Positions 34,566-43,119 of a stretch of DNA of 64,000 nt are shown here, piece by piece. This DNA comes from Pseudobdellovibrionaceae bacterium (GTDB lineage Bacteria; Bdellovibrionota; Bdellovibrionia; Bdellovibrionales; Bdellovibrionaceae), in contig JAKFYD010000003.1 in the NCBI GenBank assembly GCA_021731025.1, positions 1 to 64,000 of the forward strand. Direction: 5' to 3'. Position 1 is the stretch's first letter. Each line of letters starts with the position of its first letter. The notes under the pieces are model-generated. The model had not been told where the DNA came from. It did not search any database and worked only from the letters and a program-made list of their open reading frames with translations. A program made the position numbers and the translations under genes.

Positions 34566-35858
34566 GGTCCATACCGGAGACATAGGTAACATATTGTACC
34601 TAAGACATGGGTAACACTTTTGGTCCGAAGGGATTGTGAAGTGGTTCGAACCGGCAGCTCTCCGTATCAAAATATCCTAGATCATAATTCATAAAAGTCA
34701 CAAGCCAAGTTCCATCAGATACCTCCTTAAGTCCCAGCTTTTGCCCCTTAAAAACTATACTTAAATTAATTTTCATTTTTCCCATGCAGATTCTTCCACA
34801 ACTTGTCACCTCGATCTCTCGATCATGCAGTGGGTAGTCGATCACTTGAAGGCCTTTGTAACTTCGATCAGATCTTTTGTAGATCTCACTTGGGTATTTC
34901 ATACCTAAAGCCTCGTGAGGGCGATCGGTATTATATTCCTCTAAAAACTCGTCGAACTTTGCTTGTTGTTGTAAAAAATTTTCTCCAGCTGGCTTTGTGG
35001 CTTCTTTTTTTAAAGTTAAATGCATTCTCTCGTGCCTCCCATTTTGCTGTGGACACCCTGGTTGGATTCTCTCGATCTCTATACCTAGTCTTAACCACCA
35101 TACCGATAACTTACTTAAATTAAATAGTGAGTGAGCTGAAGCAAAAGGTACCCCGTTATCCGTTCTTATCGCTTTTGGTAAGCCATGTTCTTGAAAAGTT
35201 TTTTCAAAAACTGTAAACGCATACTGCTCTTTCGTGGTACTTAGTCCATCGCAAGCTAAAAGATATCTGCTCGCATGATCAGTGATCGTAAGTGGGTAGC
35301 AGTACTGTTTATTGCCTAACATAAATTCCCCTTTATAATCGGCACACCATAAGTCATTGGGGTTTAAGCTTTGTGATAAGTCTGTGCCTTGAGCTTTTCT
35401 TCTCACTCTTCCTCTAGGAACAACTAAACCATTACGATCAAGCACAGCATGTATTGTGCTTTTTGCCGGAGTTCTGATGTCGGGGAATTTTCTAATTAGC
35501 TTTTCTCTGATTTTTCTAGCACCCCAGCTTGGGTATTCTTTTTTAAGATTTAAAATATATTTTTCCACTTGAAGTGGAAGCTGATTAGCTAACCGAATCG
35601 GACGACGACTTCGATCCGTAAAAGCCCCTGTGCCTATATCTTTATATCGCTCTAAAATCTTATACCCAGTTTTTCTGGAAATCCCAAACTCCTGACAAAG
35701 ATCAGTCATCGACTCACCATCAAGAAGTCTGGCAACAAACTTAAGTCTTTCATCCATAACACTACGTTCCTTCCATGGCATATCCCTTTCCCCCTTTTAT
35801 AGGGAAAAGTGTAACCTATGTCTCCGGTACGTTTTGTTACCTATGTCTCGGGTCGCTC
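34566..35858 (-). mobile_element. IS481-family insertion sequence
   Basis: About 1.29 kb. The terminal regions carry matching inverted repeats, GGAGACATAGGTAACA on the left (from 34576) and CGAGACATAGGTAACA on the right (to about 35849). Each is followed inward by a second GAGACATAGG-like copy, the usual double-repeat ends of IS481 elements. One transposase fills the element. Exact tips are uncertain by a few bases; the left flank ends in CATCCC and the right flank begins CCCCTCAAAAT, so the target duplication is at most a few C residues. The element interrupts the left arm of a palindrome next to the tRNA. Confidence 0.85.
34600..35781 (-). CDS. IS481-family transposase
   Basis: 393 residues. 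N-terminal helix-turn-helix (SMTDLCQEFGISRKTGYKIL), then an HTH_29/32-like segment, and an rve integrase core with Asp148 (DLWCADYKGEF), Asp208 (IRTDNGVPF) and Glu251 (NGRHERMHLTLKKE). All three DDE residues are present and the frame is intact, so it may be active. The C-terminal part (YKRSDRSYKGLQVIDYPLHD) is typical for the family. Confidence 0.95.
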   Translation of the reverse strand: MPWKERSVMDERLKFVARLLDGESMTDLCQEFGISRKTGYKILERYKDIGTGAFTDRSRRPIRLANQLPLQVEKYILNLKKEYPSWGARKIREKLIRKFPDIRTPAKSTIHAVLDRNGLVVPRGRVRRKAQGTDLSQSLNPNDLWCADYKGEFMLGNKQYCYPLTITDHASRYLLACDGLSTTKEQYAFTVFEKTFQEHGLPKAIRTDNGVPFASAHSLFNLSKLSVWWLRLGIEIERIQPGCPQQNGRHERMHLTLKKEATKPAGENFLQQQAKFDEFLEEYNTDRPHEALGMKYPSEIYKRSDRSYKGLQVIDYPLHDREIEVTSCGRICMGKMKINLSIVFKGQKLGLKEVSDGTWLVTFMNYDLGYFDTESCRFEPLHNPFGPKVLPMS

Positions 35859-35952
35859 ACCCCTCAAAATCCTTCAGACATGCGGTTTGGCACGTGCTTG
35901 CGGAGCAAGCCCGCGCCAAATCCGAACTCGAATTTTGAGGGGATGAAATTGG
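35859..35952. repeat. remaining palindrome to the right of the IS481 element
   Basis: CCCCTCAAAAT near 35860-35870 pairs with ATTTTGAGGGG at 35932-35942. Inside it are GGTTTGGC/GCCAAATCC and the core hairpin GCTTGC-GGA-GCAAGC (35895-35909). Together with 34553-34565 the pre-insertion sequence would be a palindromic unit of about 105 bases directly abutting the tRNA-His CCA. It could be a terminator, a REP-like element or a MITE. Confidence 0.65.
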
Positions 35953-35961
35953 TTGGGATAA

Positions 35962-37020
35962 TTATCTTCCAGCTGGAGTTTTTTGAGGTTCTGTCTTTTG
36001 AATGATTTTTTTACTCACGCGCACTTTGTCGTTTTCAAAATTTTCCCGAGATTTGCTGACGCCTGAGATTGGAAACACTGTCCTAAAAACTTCAGTTTCT
36101 GGATATTTTTCGCATTGAAACTCAAGTGTTCTTATTGAGTAGATATTTTTATCCAATTGCTTTTCAGAGAATTCGTTCATTGGGCATTCTTGACTTCCGT
36201 CTGTTAAAGGTTGAGTTCTGAATACTCCATTTGCTTCACGACGAATCAGGCAGGGCGCATCTTTAATGGAAGTAAGCTGACCTTCCTTGTAAGAAAATTT
36301 TATGTGTTTGGTGTCACAATCAGTTTTATCCTTACATTTGATTGTGACTTTGACTTCAGAGGGTAAAAATTTTTCTTGCCCGGCCACGATTTGCTTCTCA
36401 CATTTAATTTGCAGAAGTTCTTTTTCAACAAGAGAATCAGCCGGGTTGAAAAGTCCGGATTTGTCTTTTATAAATTTTATAACGCCACCACTTGAAATCC
36501 AATCGAGTGTTGCTAAAAAAGCCATAAAAAGTGCGGTTACGCTAATTAGACCTACAACTAATGGGCCCATGGCATGAGCTTGATTTATCCAAAGAGGATA
36601 AAATGGATTGAAAACTTTCTTGTTTGAATCTTTAAGCAGACCTTCAAACTGCTCATAAAAATTTTCAAAGTTTTTTATTTTTTCGCTCTTCAAACGCTGA
36701 TGGTTAACCCATACGGAATGATCTGCTTTTTTGATTTTTAATTCGTGGCCGGCAATTACAAATCGAGCACTGTCTGCATTTACGGTCAGCTTCATTTCTG
36801 GAGATTTCAAATTATAAAAATTCTTTGTCGTCGCTAACTTCACAAATTCAGTTCTCAGTTCATTTGGGAGCGGGGCACTCTGAATAAAATCTTTAAAAGT
36901 TTTTGAATTTTGATAAGTGTAATTTATCAGTTGAGCAGAATCGCTGAAAGACAAAGCTCCGTGAGTTCCAGCGAATGCAGAATGGAGTATCAGTGTGCAA
37001 CTTAAGAAAACGTTAAGCAT
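35962..37020 (-). CDS. exported or membrane protein of unknown function
   Basis: 352 residues. Signal peptide MLNVFLSCTLILHSAFAG, a helical N-terminal half, and a single membrane segment near residues 152-175 (GPLVVGLISVTALFMAFLATL). A C-terminal domain with several cysteines (IKCEKQIVAG, IKCKDKTDCDTKHIKFSY, EFQCEKYPE) follows that could be disulphide-bonded. Six or more Cys in the last 170 residues suggest an oxidised periplasmic or extracellular domain. No family recognised. It lies alone on the right of the IS481 element. Confidence 0.6.
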   Translation of the reverse strand: MLNVFLSCTLILHSAFAGTHGALSFSDSAQLINYTYQNSKTFKDFIQSAPLPNELRTEFVKLATTKNFYNLKSPEMKLTVNADSARFVIAGHELKIKKADHSVWVNHQRLKSEKIKNFENFYEQFEGLLKDSNKKVFNPFYPLWINQAHAMGPLVVGLISVTALFMAFLATLDWISSGGVIKFIKDKSGLFNPADSLVEKELLQIKCEKQIVAGQEKFLPSEVKVTIKCKDKTDCDTKHIKFSYKEGQLTSIKDAPCLIRREANGVFRTQPLTDGSQECPMNEFSEKQLDKNIYSIRTLEFQCEKYPETEVFRTVFPISGVSKSRENFENDKVRVSKKIIQKTEPQKTPAGR

Positions 37021-37260
37021 ATTTATAAACTCCGTTTTATTTAATTATTTAAGAAGCAAGAAGAGATTTCTAGTGAAAACTCATTTTTCTGCCACAGACT
37101 TTATTAAATCCACCATCAGCAATAGGCTTCATTTGTAGGGACTCTGCCTTATTACTTAAGACTAGAGGGTGGGGCTTATTTGTAGAGTGCGGCCAGGTCT
37201 ATAAAAGGTGTCCACCAGATCGGGGCTAGATCAAAAGGTACGCTAATCAAAAGTTGGTCC
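37021..37260. other. intergenic region, nothing clear
   Basis: Lies between two minus-strand genes. A loose repeat, GGCTTCATTTGTAGGGACT at about 37120 and GGGCTTATTTGTAGAGTGC at about 37176, is the only structure I see. No terminator hairpin is convincing. Confidence 0.3.
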
Positions 37261-37851
37261 TTAACTTTTATGATGCTGGTCTACAATCTTGGCTAATTCA
37301 CCAAGCCCAGAATTTACTTTTTTAATGAAGGATTTCTCGTGGGGCACAAATACAAAACGAGGATGTTGAGACCATAAGCTCTTGAGCTTCTGGTCAATCC
37401 TGAGGGCTTGTTCTATGGATTCAATGCGCATCGGATTTCCACCTTCAATTGAAATTCCGCCAACTGCAGCAGTTTCAAAAAATATGACGGCATCGTATCG
37501 AGAAAGTTCTTTTTTAAGGCTCGTCCCTAAATGCTTAAAAAACTCTTCGGGCTCTCCCGGCCAGTAGACAGCACCATCGACGGTTCCTCGATCACAGAGA
37601 AGAACTCGGCTGCGATAGTGGGCCGACTGTGCATCTTCAAGATTGAGTTGTACATGATAAATTGCACGTTGAGTTGCACGGCGAACTCCATTTTCACCTG
37701 CCCGCGGAAATCCACCCAAATAGAGAAGTGTGGCAGCCTCTGGAACAATAACGACGTCGTCGCCAATTTCCCTGCGATATAAATCCGCCGCAGTGGTTTT
37801 TCCTCCGCCAGGCCCTCCTGTTAAAACGACGCGACAACATTTTTCATTCAC
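37261..37851 (-). CDS. AAA_28-type P-loop ATPase
   Basis: 196 residues. Walker A VVLTGGPGGGKTTAADL at the N-terminus, a VIVPEAATLLYLGGFPR segment, LLCDRGTVDGAVYWP and a DAVIFFETA Walker-B-like strand. This matches the AAA_28 domain of NadR-like nucleotide kinases. It may phosphorylate a nucleoside-like or nicotinamide riboside-like substrate; the substrate is not identified. Its start lies 10 bases after the universal stress protein gene stop, so the two are probably co-transcribed. Confidence 0.8.
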   Translation of the reverse strand: MNEKCCRVVLTGGPGGGKTTAADLYRREIGDDVVIVPEAATLLYLGGFPRAGENGVRRATQRAIYHVQLNLEDAQSAHYRSRVLLCDRGTVDGAVYWPGEPEEFFKHLGTSLKKELSRYDAVIFFETAAVGGISIEGGNPMRIESIEQALRIDQKLKSLWSQHPRFVFVPHEKSFIKKVNSGLGELAKIVDQHHKS

Positions 37852-37861
37852 CGTGATCTCC

Positions 37862-38743
37862 TTACGGCTTCAACACCAAAATGGGAACTTTGCTGCTCCT
37901 TACAATTTGTCGTGTAATGCTACCGCCCATAAGAGCGACCATGGGACCGGCTTTAGCGCTTACAGCTACCAAATCTATTTTTTTCTTTTTCATATTTGTA
38001 AAAATAAGATCAACTGTCGCCTTAAAATCAGAGGCAACGATGACTTCAACCGAAATGCCTGCTCGTTGACACTCTTGCTCGATCCAGCTTTTCATTTGGT
38101 TAACCTTTCTTCTATAGGCTTGGGTTTTTGGATTAGATTCATCTAAAGACCATTTGTAAATCACTTCAGCATGATGAAACACAGTGAGGTTGGATTTTAG
38201 TTTTTTGCAAAAAGCTACAGCCATTTTCAGGTGTTTTTTAGAAGTCGGGCTAAAGTCACTTGCAAAGAGCATATTTTTTATCTTGGGCGCCACTTGTGTC
38301 TGTGGATTAAAAATCAGTAAGCTCGTTTTACTTCTATGAATTGCGGTTTCTGCGAAACTTCCAATTGCAAAACGGAGATAACCTTTCCTAGCATGTGTAA
38401 AAACACCAATCAGATCAGCTCCGCGATCAGAGGCAAGTCTTAAAAGTCGGTCAACAGCCTTGGTGTTAGACATGGTTTCATAATCGACGACATGAATTTT
38501 TTTATCTTCGGATTTTATGCGAGCCTTTTTTAACTCTTGTTTTATTAATTTACGAGGATAAATACTAAATTGCTCTTTTTCTGGAATATCAAAAGCCAGA
38601 TTGAGTGATGATTCTGATCGTGTAGCTATAAATCCCACTTCAACATTTGAAGGGGATCCAGTCAGCTGGCTTAACATTTTGTACATACTTTTTATTCTAG
38701 TTTCATCTTGATGGAAGGGTTCAAAGGCCCACAATGCTTTCAT
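37862..38743 (-). CDS. tandem universal stress protein
   Basis: 293 residues in two UspA-like halves. The second half is canonical, with NMLFASDFSPTSKKHLKMAV, LVAVSAKAGPMVALMGGSIT and GSITRQIVRSSKVPILVLKP (the G-x-G(S/T) ATP-loop end of Usp proteins). The first half keeps GADLIGVFTHARKGYLRFAI and GSFAETAIHRSKTSLLIF but is degenerate at its N-terminus. Usp proteins are cytoplasmic and help survive starvation, hypoxia or oxidative stress. It is divergent from phosphoenolpyruvate synthase and upstream of the AAA_28 gene; a stress/energy theme is plausible. Confidence 0.88.
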   Translation of the reverse strand: MKALWAFEPFHQDETRIKSMYKMLSQLTGSPSNVEVGFIATRSESSLNLAFDIPEKEQFSIYPRKLIKQELKKARIKSEDKKIHVVDYETMSNTKAVDRLLRLASDRGADLIGVFTHARKGYLRFAIGSFAETAIHRSKTSLLIFNPQTQVAPKIKNMLFASDFSPTSKKHLKMAVAFCKKLKSNLTVFHHAEVIYKWSLDESNPKTQAYRRKVNQMKSWIEQECQRAGISVEVIVASDFKATVDLIFTNMKKKKIDLVAVSAKAGPMVALMGGSITRQIVRSSKVPILVLKP

Positions 38744-38984
38744 TTTAATTCTCCTATTAGGTTTAGTTTTCTAGCAATAAATTTTCAAAGCTCAATCAAA
38801 TCAGTCTCGAGCCCTTTCTCCTGACAAAATGTCTCGACGCTTGAGCAATTCTGTCTCATCAAATTGCCCCAATTTCATTAAAAGTGAAATTAAAATCATA
38901 TCTATATCATACTAGCAGGGAGCATACCACTGGCCTTGATCTTGCTCCTCAATTAATGATTGCCTGTTGATCTGGAGTGACGAA
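38744..38984. promoter_or_regulatory. divergent region with three GTCTC half-sites
   Basis: GTCTC occurs at 38804-38808, 38831-38835 and 38853-38857, each spaced 22-27 bases. These match the half-site of the GTCTC-N5-GAGAC repeats but lack the second arm. The region should hold the promoters of the stress protein (-) and of the small ORF/ppsA (+). No convincing -10/-35 pair is called. Confidence 0.3.
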
Positions 38985-39086
38985 ATGAAGAAAAAAAATG
39001 AATATCATCTGGCCATTGATCCCTATGGAAAGGGTCGATTGCTTTTTACATTGAGAGTGAGAATAAAAATATGGGGAAATTTATAA
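38985..39086 (+). CDS. small ORF overlapping the ppsA start
   Basis: 33 codons (MKKKNEYHLAIDPYGKGRLL and so on, ending IKIWGNL). GGAG at 38973-38976 lies eight bases before the ATG, which is better than the ribosome site of ppsA itself. It ends at 39086, 16 bases inside ppsA. It could be a translationally coupling leader peptide or a real small protein; it is basic and not hydrophobic. No homology can be claimed. Confidence 0.45.
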   Translation: MKKKNEYHLAIDPYGKGRLLFTLRVRIKIWGNL

Positions 39087-41521
39087 AGTGGTTTGAAGAG
39101 ATTTCAATCAAAGATGTTCCATCGGTAGGTGGCAAAAACGCTTCGCTTGGAGAGATGTTTCAAATTCTAGTTCCGCAAGGAATTCGTATTCCGCCAGGTT
39201 TTGCCGTGACGGCAGACGCGTTTTCAGCTCTGATTTTACAGAGCCAAATCTCAGACAAAATTTATTCATTGTTATCTCGGTTGGACCCAAAAGATACAGG
39301 CGAATTAGCAAAAGTGGGACACGAAATTAGAACACTCATTCGCAGCACTGGGGTTCCTGAGGAAGTCGCCAACGAAATTCGCGAAGCCTATGCTCAACTA
39401 TGTCTTCGATCCGGAGCGGAAGAATTAGATGTGGCAGTAAGGTCATCCGCAACGGCAGAAGATCTTCCTGACGCTTCTTTTGCTGGCCAGCAGGAAACGT
39501 TCTTAAATATCAGAGGTCCTGAAGACTTAATTGTCGCGTGCACGAATTGTTTTGCTTCTCTTTTTACTGACCGAGCTATCAGTTACAGGTCGACAAAGAG
39601 ATTTGAACATTCAAAGGTTAGACTTTCGATCTGTGTTCAACAAATGGTGCGTTCAGATTTGGCTGCATCTGGAGTCATTTTTACTCTCGACACTGAATCA
39701 GGGGCCAGAAACGTGATTCTGGTCAACAGCTCTTATGGTTTAGGTGAGAATGTTGTCGGTGGTCGAGTAGACCCCGATGAGTTTTTCGTTCTTAAACCTC
39801 TTCTTGGTGGACAATTGAAAGATGCTGCGACGGTTCCAATTCTAAGAAGAAAGGCAGGCCTGAAACAGGTAAAGATGGTTTATTCTGGACACGGCAGTCG
39901 CACGACGAAAAATATTGAAGTCTCTCGCGCTGACCAAGAGAAGCTTTCAATTTCCGATGCTGACGTAATTCAACTCGCAGAATGGGCTTTGGCCATAGAG
40001 CGGTACTATTCCAAGTTGAATGGACATGATACTCCAATGGATATCGAGTGGGGAAAAGATGGAAGAACAGGTGACCTCTTTATATTGCAAGCAAGACCAG
40101 AGACTGTCCACTCTTTAGAATCTGATCTTCAACAAAGTTCGTTTGTTCTTAATGAGCGATCAAAGGTATTGGCAGCTGGGCGCGCAATTGGCGCCAGAAT
40201 TGGCGCCGGTCCTGTTCGAATTATCAAGGATGTTTCCGAACTTGATCAATTTAAAAACGGAGAAATTTTAGTCGCAGATATGACAGATCCTGATTGGGAA
40301 CCTGTGATGAAAAAAGCTTCAGCCATCGTTACTAATCGCGGCGGTAGAACTTGTCATGCGGCGATTGTCAGTCGCGAGCATGGTGTGCCCTGTATTGTTG
40401 GAACAGGCGACGCCACTGAAGTGCTCAAGGAAGCGCAAGTGGTAACTGTATCCTGTGCTGAAGGCGATGAAGGATTTGTGTATGAAGGTCACCTTTCTTT
40501 CAAGGAAGAGAAGGTAAACTGGAGGTCTCTAGGAAAACCTCGTACTAAAATTATGGTTAACTTAGGCAATCCAGCACAGGCGTTAAAAACTTCTCTCTTG
40601 CCAGTCGATGGAGTTGGTCTTGCGCGGATTGAATTTATTATTAGTGAGTATGTTAAAATCCATCCAATGGCACTGGCTCACCTCAAGGATCTCAATGACA
40701 CTGAGGCGAAAGAGCGCATCGAAAAGATCCTGGGACCACAGAAAACTAATCCTGCTCAGTATTTCATCGACAGGCTTTCTGAAGGAGTAGGTCTCATTGC
40801 AGGAGCGTTTTTTCCAAGACCTGTGATTGTTCGATTTTCTGATTTTAAGACCAACGAATATGCAAGTCTCCTCGGAGGAAAACAATTTGAACCGACTGAA
40901 GAAAATCCAATGATCGGGTTTCGAGGCGCTTCACGCTACTATGATCCCCTTTATAGGGACGGGTTTGCTTTGGAATGCAAAGCTATCAAGCATCTTCGAG
41001 AGAACGTGGGTTTGAGAAATATCAAAGTGATGATCCCGTTTTGTCGGTCTCCGGAAGAAGGCGAAAAAGTTCTAGCCGAAATGAAGAGCCATGGGCTCGT
41101 TCGAGGTGAAAATGGCCTTGAGATTTATGTTATGTCTGAACTTCCGTCAAATGTCCTTCGTGCCGAAGATTTTGGGAAAATATTCGACGGGTTTTCAATT
41201 GGATCAAATGACTTAACCCAGATGGTTTTGGGTGTGGATCGGGATTCTTCTGTGATCAGCCATCTTTTTAATGAACGGGATCCAGCAGTATTAAAGATGC
41301 TGGAAATGGCTATCAAGGGCGCGAAGAAATCCAATCGGCCGATTGGGATCTGTGGACAAGCTCCTAGTGATTATCCGGAAATTTCGAAACTCCTGGTTCA
41401 GGCTGACATCAGTTCTATTTCTGTAACTCCAGATGCTGTATTGAAAACGATCCATGTCGTTTTAGATGCAGAAAAAATTTGTAGCGCGGTTTCTGATCAG
41501 CAGCTAAGGAGTAACTTATAA
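39071..41521 (+). CDS. ppsA: phosphoenolpyruvate synthase
   Basis: 816 residues, the expected length. N-terminal ATP-grasp domain (VGGKNASLGEMFQ, VAVRSSATAEDLPDASFAGQ), the swivelling phosphohistidine domain with His429 in NRGGRTCHAAIVSREHG, and the C-terminal TIM-barrel PEP-binding domain (FSIGSNDLTQMVLGVDRD, GICGQAPSDYPE with the catalytic Cys). It makes PEP from pyruvate with ATP going to AMP plus Pi and feeds gluconeogenesis. It is preceded by a small overlapping ORF. The neighbouring gene upstream on the other strand is the Usp gene. Confidence 0.95.
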   Translation: MGKFIKWFEEISIKDVPSVGGKNASLGEMFQILVPQGIRIPPGFAVTADAFSALILQSQISDKIYSLLSRLDPKDTGELAKVGHEIRTLIRSTGVPEEVANEIREAYAQLCLRSGAEELDVAVRSSATAEDLPDASFAGQQETFLNIRGPEDLIVACTNCFASLFTDRAISYRSTKRFEHSKVRLSICVQQMVRSDLAASGVIFTLDTESGARNVILVNSSYGLGENVVGGRVDPDEFFVLKPLLGGQLKDAATVPILRRKAGLKQVKMVYSGHGSRTTKNIEVSRADQEKLSISDADVIQLAEWALAIERYYSKLNGHDTPMDIEWGKDGRTGDLFILQARPETVHSLESDLQQSSFVLNERSKVLAAGRAIGARIGAGPVRIIKDVSELDQFKNGEILVADMTDPDWEPVMKKASAIVTNRGGRTCHAAIVSREHGVPCIVGTGDATEVLKEAQVVTVSCAEGDEGFVYEGHLSFKEEKVNWRSLGKPRTKIMVNLGNPAQALKTSLLPVDGVGLARIEFIISEYVKIHPMALAHLKDLNDTEAKERIEKILGPQKTNPAQYFIDRLSEGVGLIAGAFFPRPVIVRFSDFKTNEYASLLGGKQFEPTEENPMIGFRGASRYYDPLYRDGFALECKAIKHLRENVGLRNIKVMIPFCRSPEEGEKVLAEMKSHGLVRGENGLEIYVMSELPSNVLRAEDFGKIFDGFSIGSNDLTQMVLGVDRDSSVISHLFNERDPAVLKMLEMAIKGAKKSNRPIGICGQAPSDYPEISKLLVQADISSISVTPDAVLKTIHVVLDAEKICSAVSDQQLRSNL

Positions 41522-41693
41522 AAATTATATTCTTTGATAGACATGCGCTGATTGTAGCAACAAAGGGTGATCTCAAAGAGACTCTATGGCAGAATCTTTG
41601 GCCCACTGGAAATTTTTTGTGGTCTTGGACTGTTTCCGTACGGAAATGCTGAGACTCGAAGAGGCGCTCAGGGACTTGACAGTGCCAAAGCCA

Positions 41694-42926
41694 CTAACGA
41701 CCGGGCGGATTCGCTCTGACATCCTCAATAATTTGCATGGATTTTTGGATGTTCGAAATAATCTCTTGGATGAGTTGATCAACAGGTGTTCCCAGCATGT
41801 TTCCACTGGGTAATAGAAATGGTGGGATGATCTCGGATGAAGGCTTTGAAACAGCTTGGGCGAAAACACTCTGAAGGTCTTCGAGCGACCTCAGTTGCCA
41901 AGCGCCGCCGGTTTTAATGGCGTGGTCTGCGAAAGTGTTGAACGCCTTCGGGTCATAATCGGTAATCACCGAAGGATTGTTGAAAAACAAAAGTGGAGTG
42001 CCTGCGGAAAGGGGCTCCATGATATTGATGGGGCCACTCACGACCGACAAATCCGAGACGTTCAAAATATGGGGCATTCTCCCTTTAAGATCGTTTGCCA
42101 CAATAAATTTCCTGGAGGGATGATACTTCTGAGACCATTCGCTCAATTTGATAAATTCGTATCCTTGAAAATTTTCACCGAATGCTTGAGTTGCCGATAC
42201 ACTTTCGCGGCCGCCGAAGGTGGCGAAGATAATATCGGGAGCTCTTTTACCGGCTTTTGAATACTGGTTTATAAGCGCTTTTGCCATTACTCCCATCGAG
42301 GGTGCCTCTTTGTAATTTGCTGTGTTGCCCTCGGGATATTTAAAATAAAAGCTGAGAACGTTGTGATGGGCAGGAATTCCAAAGGGCTCTCTTAAAGACT
42401 TGTGGGGAAGTCCAGCCAGACCAGGATTCGCCGGTTTGATGAGTTGCATTCTGACTGGTGCTTTTTCGAAGTGCATGAGTCTTTCGGAGGTGTCACGAAT
42501 GTCCAAGAAGGCAAAGTTCTTGTTCCAGTATTGATTTCTCCACCTTAGGAGGCCGTCGAAAGCTGAATGCACATTCGGTTGATTCAAATCCGAGTTCAAA
42601 AAGGGTTCGATGATTGCTTTTGGATAAAGAATCCGAGCGATTTTGGCGACAAAGTTCGCGGCGATGTATTCTCCGATGTGAATTGGATCTGTTGCCGCCT
42701 CAAGATGTGAAACGCCAATGACAAAATCTTTTCCGTCGCCGATATTTATACTTTCTTTGTAGTCGTCAAAACCGCTCCCTAGCGGGGCTCGAATCGTCCT
42801 TTCAACCGTAAGCTTTTGAGCTTTCGCTTTCCATTTTTGGACAGCTGCTATGATTGAAGCAGGAGGTATAAAGAAGCTCGAAATTTCATATAGATATACA
42901 ATACAAAATCCGTGCGCTTTTTTGGC
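41694..42926 (-). pseudogene. 5'-truncated GT-B glycosyltransferase-like gene
   Basis: The frame is open for 411 codons from 42926 to the stop at 41694, but the first usable start is a TTG at 42599. The 109 codons before it look like protein (YLYEISSFFIPPASIIAAV, GKDFVIGVSHLEAATDP) and are stopped by TAA at 42927-42929 with no ATG, GTG or TTG. So the natural N-terminus is lost. The C-terminal part (VVSGPINIMEPLSAGTPLLF) resembles the donor site of MurG-like GT-B transferases. A truncated 301-residue product from TTG cannot be excluded. Confidence 0.6.
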
Positions 42927-43119
42927 TTAAAAGACTAATTATTGTTCAACAAATGTTGAATCATGCCCGAGTCGAAATATCCCTCTCGAATAAAGTCTTC
43001 GAAAGTTTTCATTTGCAATGACATACATTTGCAGAGATCCTTCGACCTTTGATCATTTCATCAAACATGCCAGCCATTTATTAAAATGAAATTGGAGCGT
43101 CATTCTTGGGAATTAGGTG

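Noticed and set aside
41586-41813. Open frame downstream of ppsA on the plus strand
   Set aside because: Mostly overlaps the glycosyltransferase relic on the other strand, has no ribosome site and no recognisable features.
42599-42601. TTG start giving an intact 301-residue glycosyltransferase
   Set aside because: No ribosome site is seen and 109 coding-like codons lie upstream in the same frame, so truncation is the simpler reading. It is still possible.
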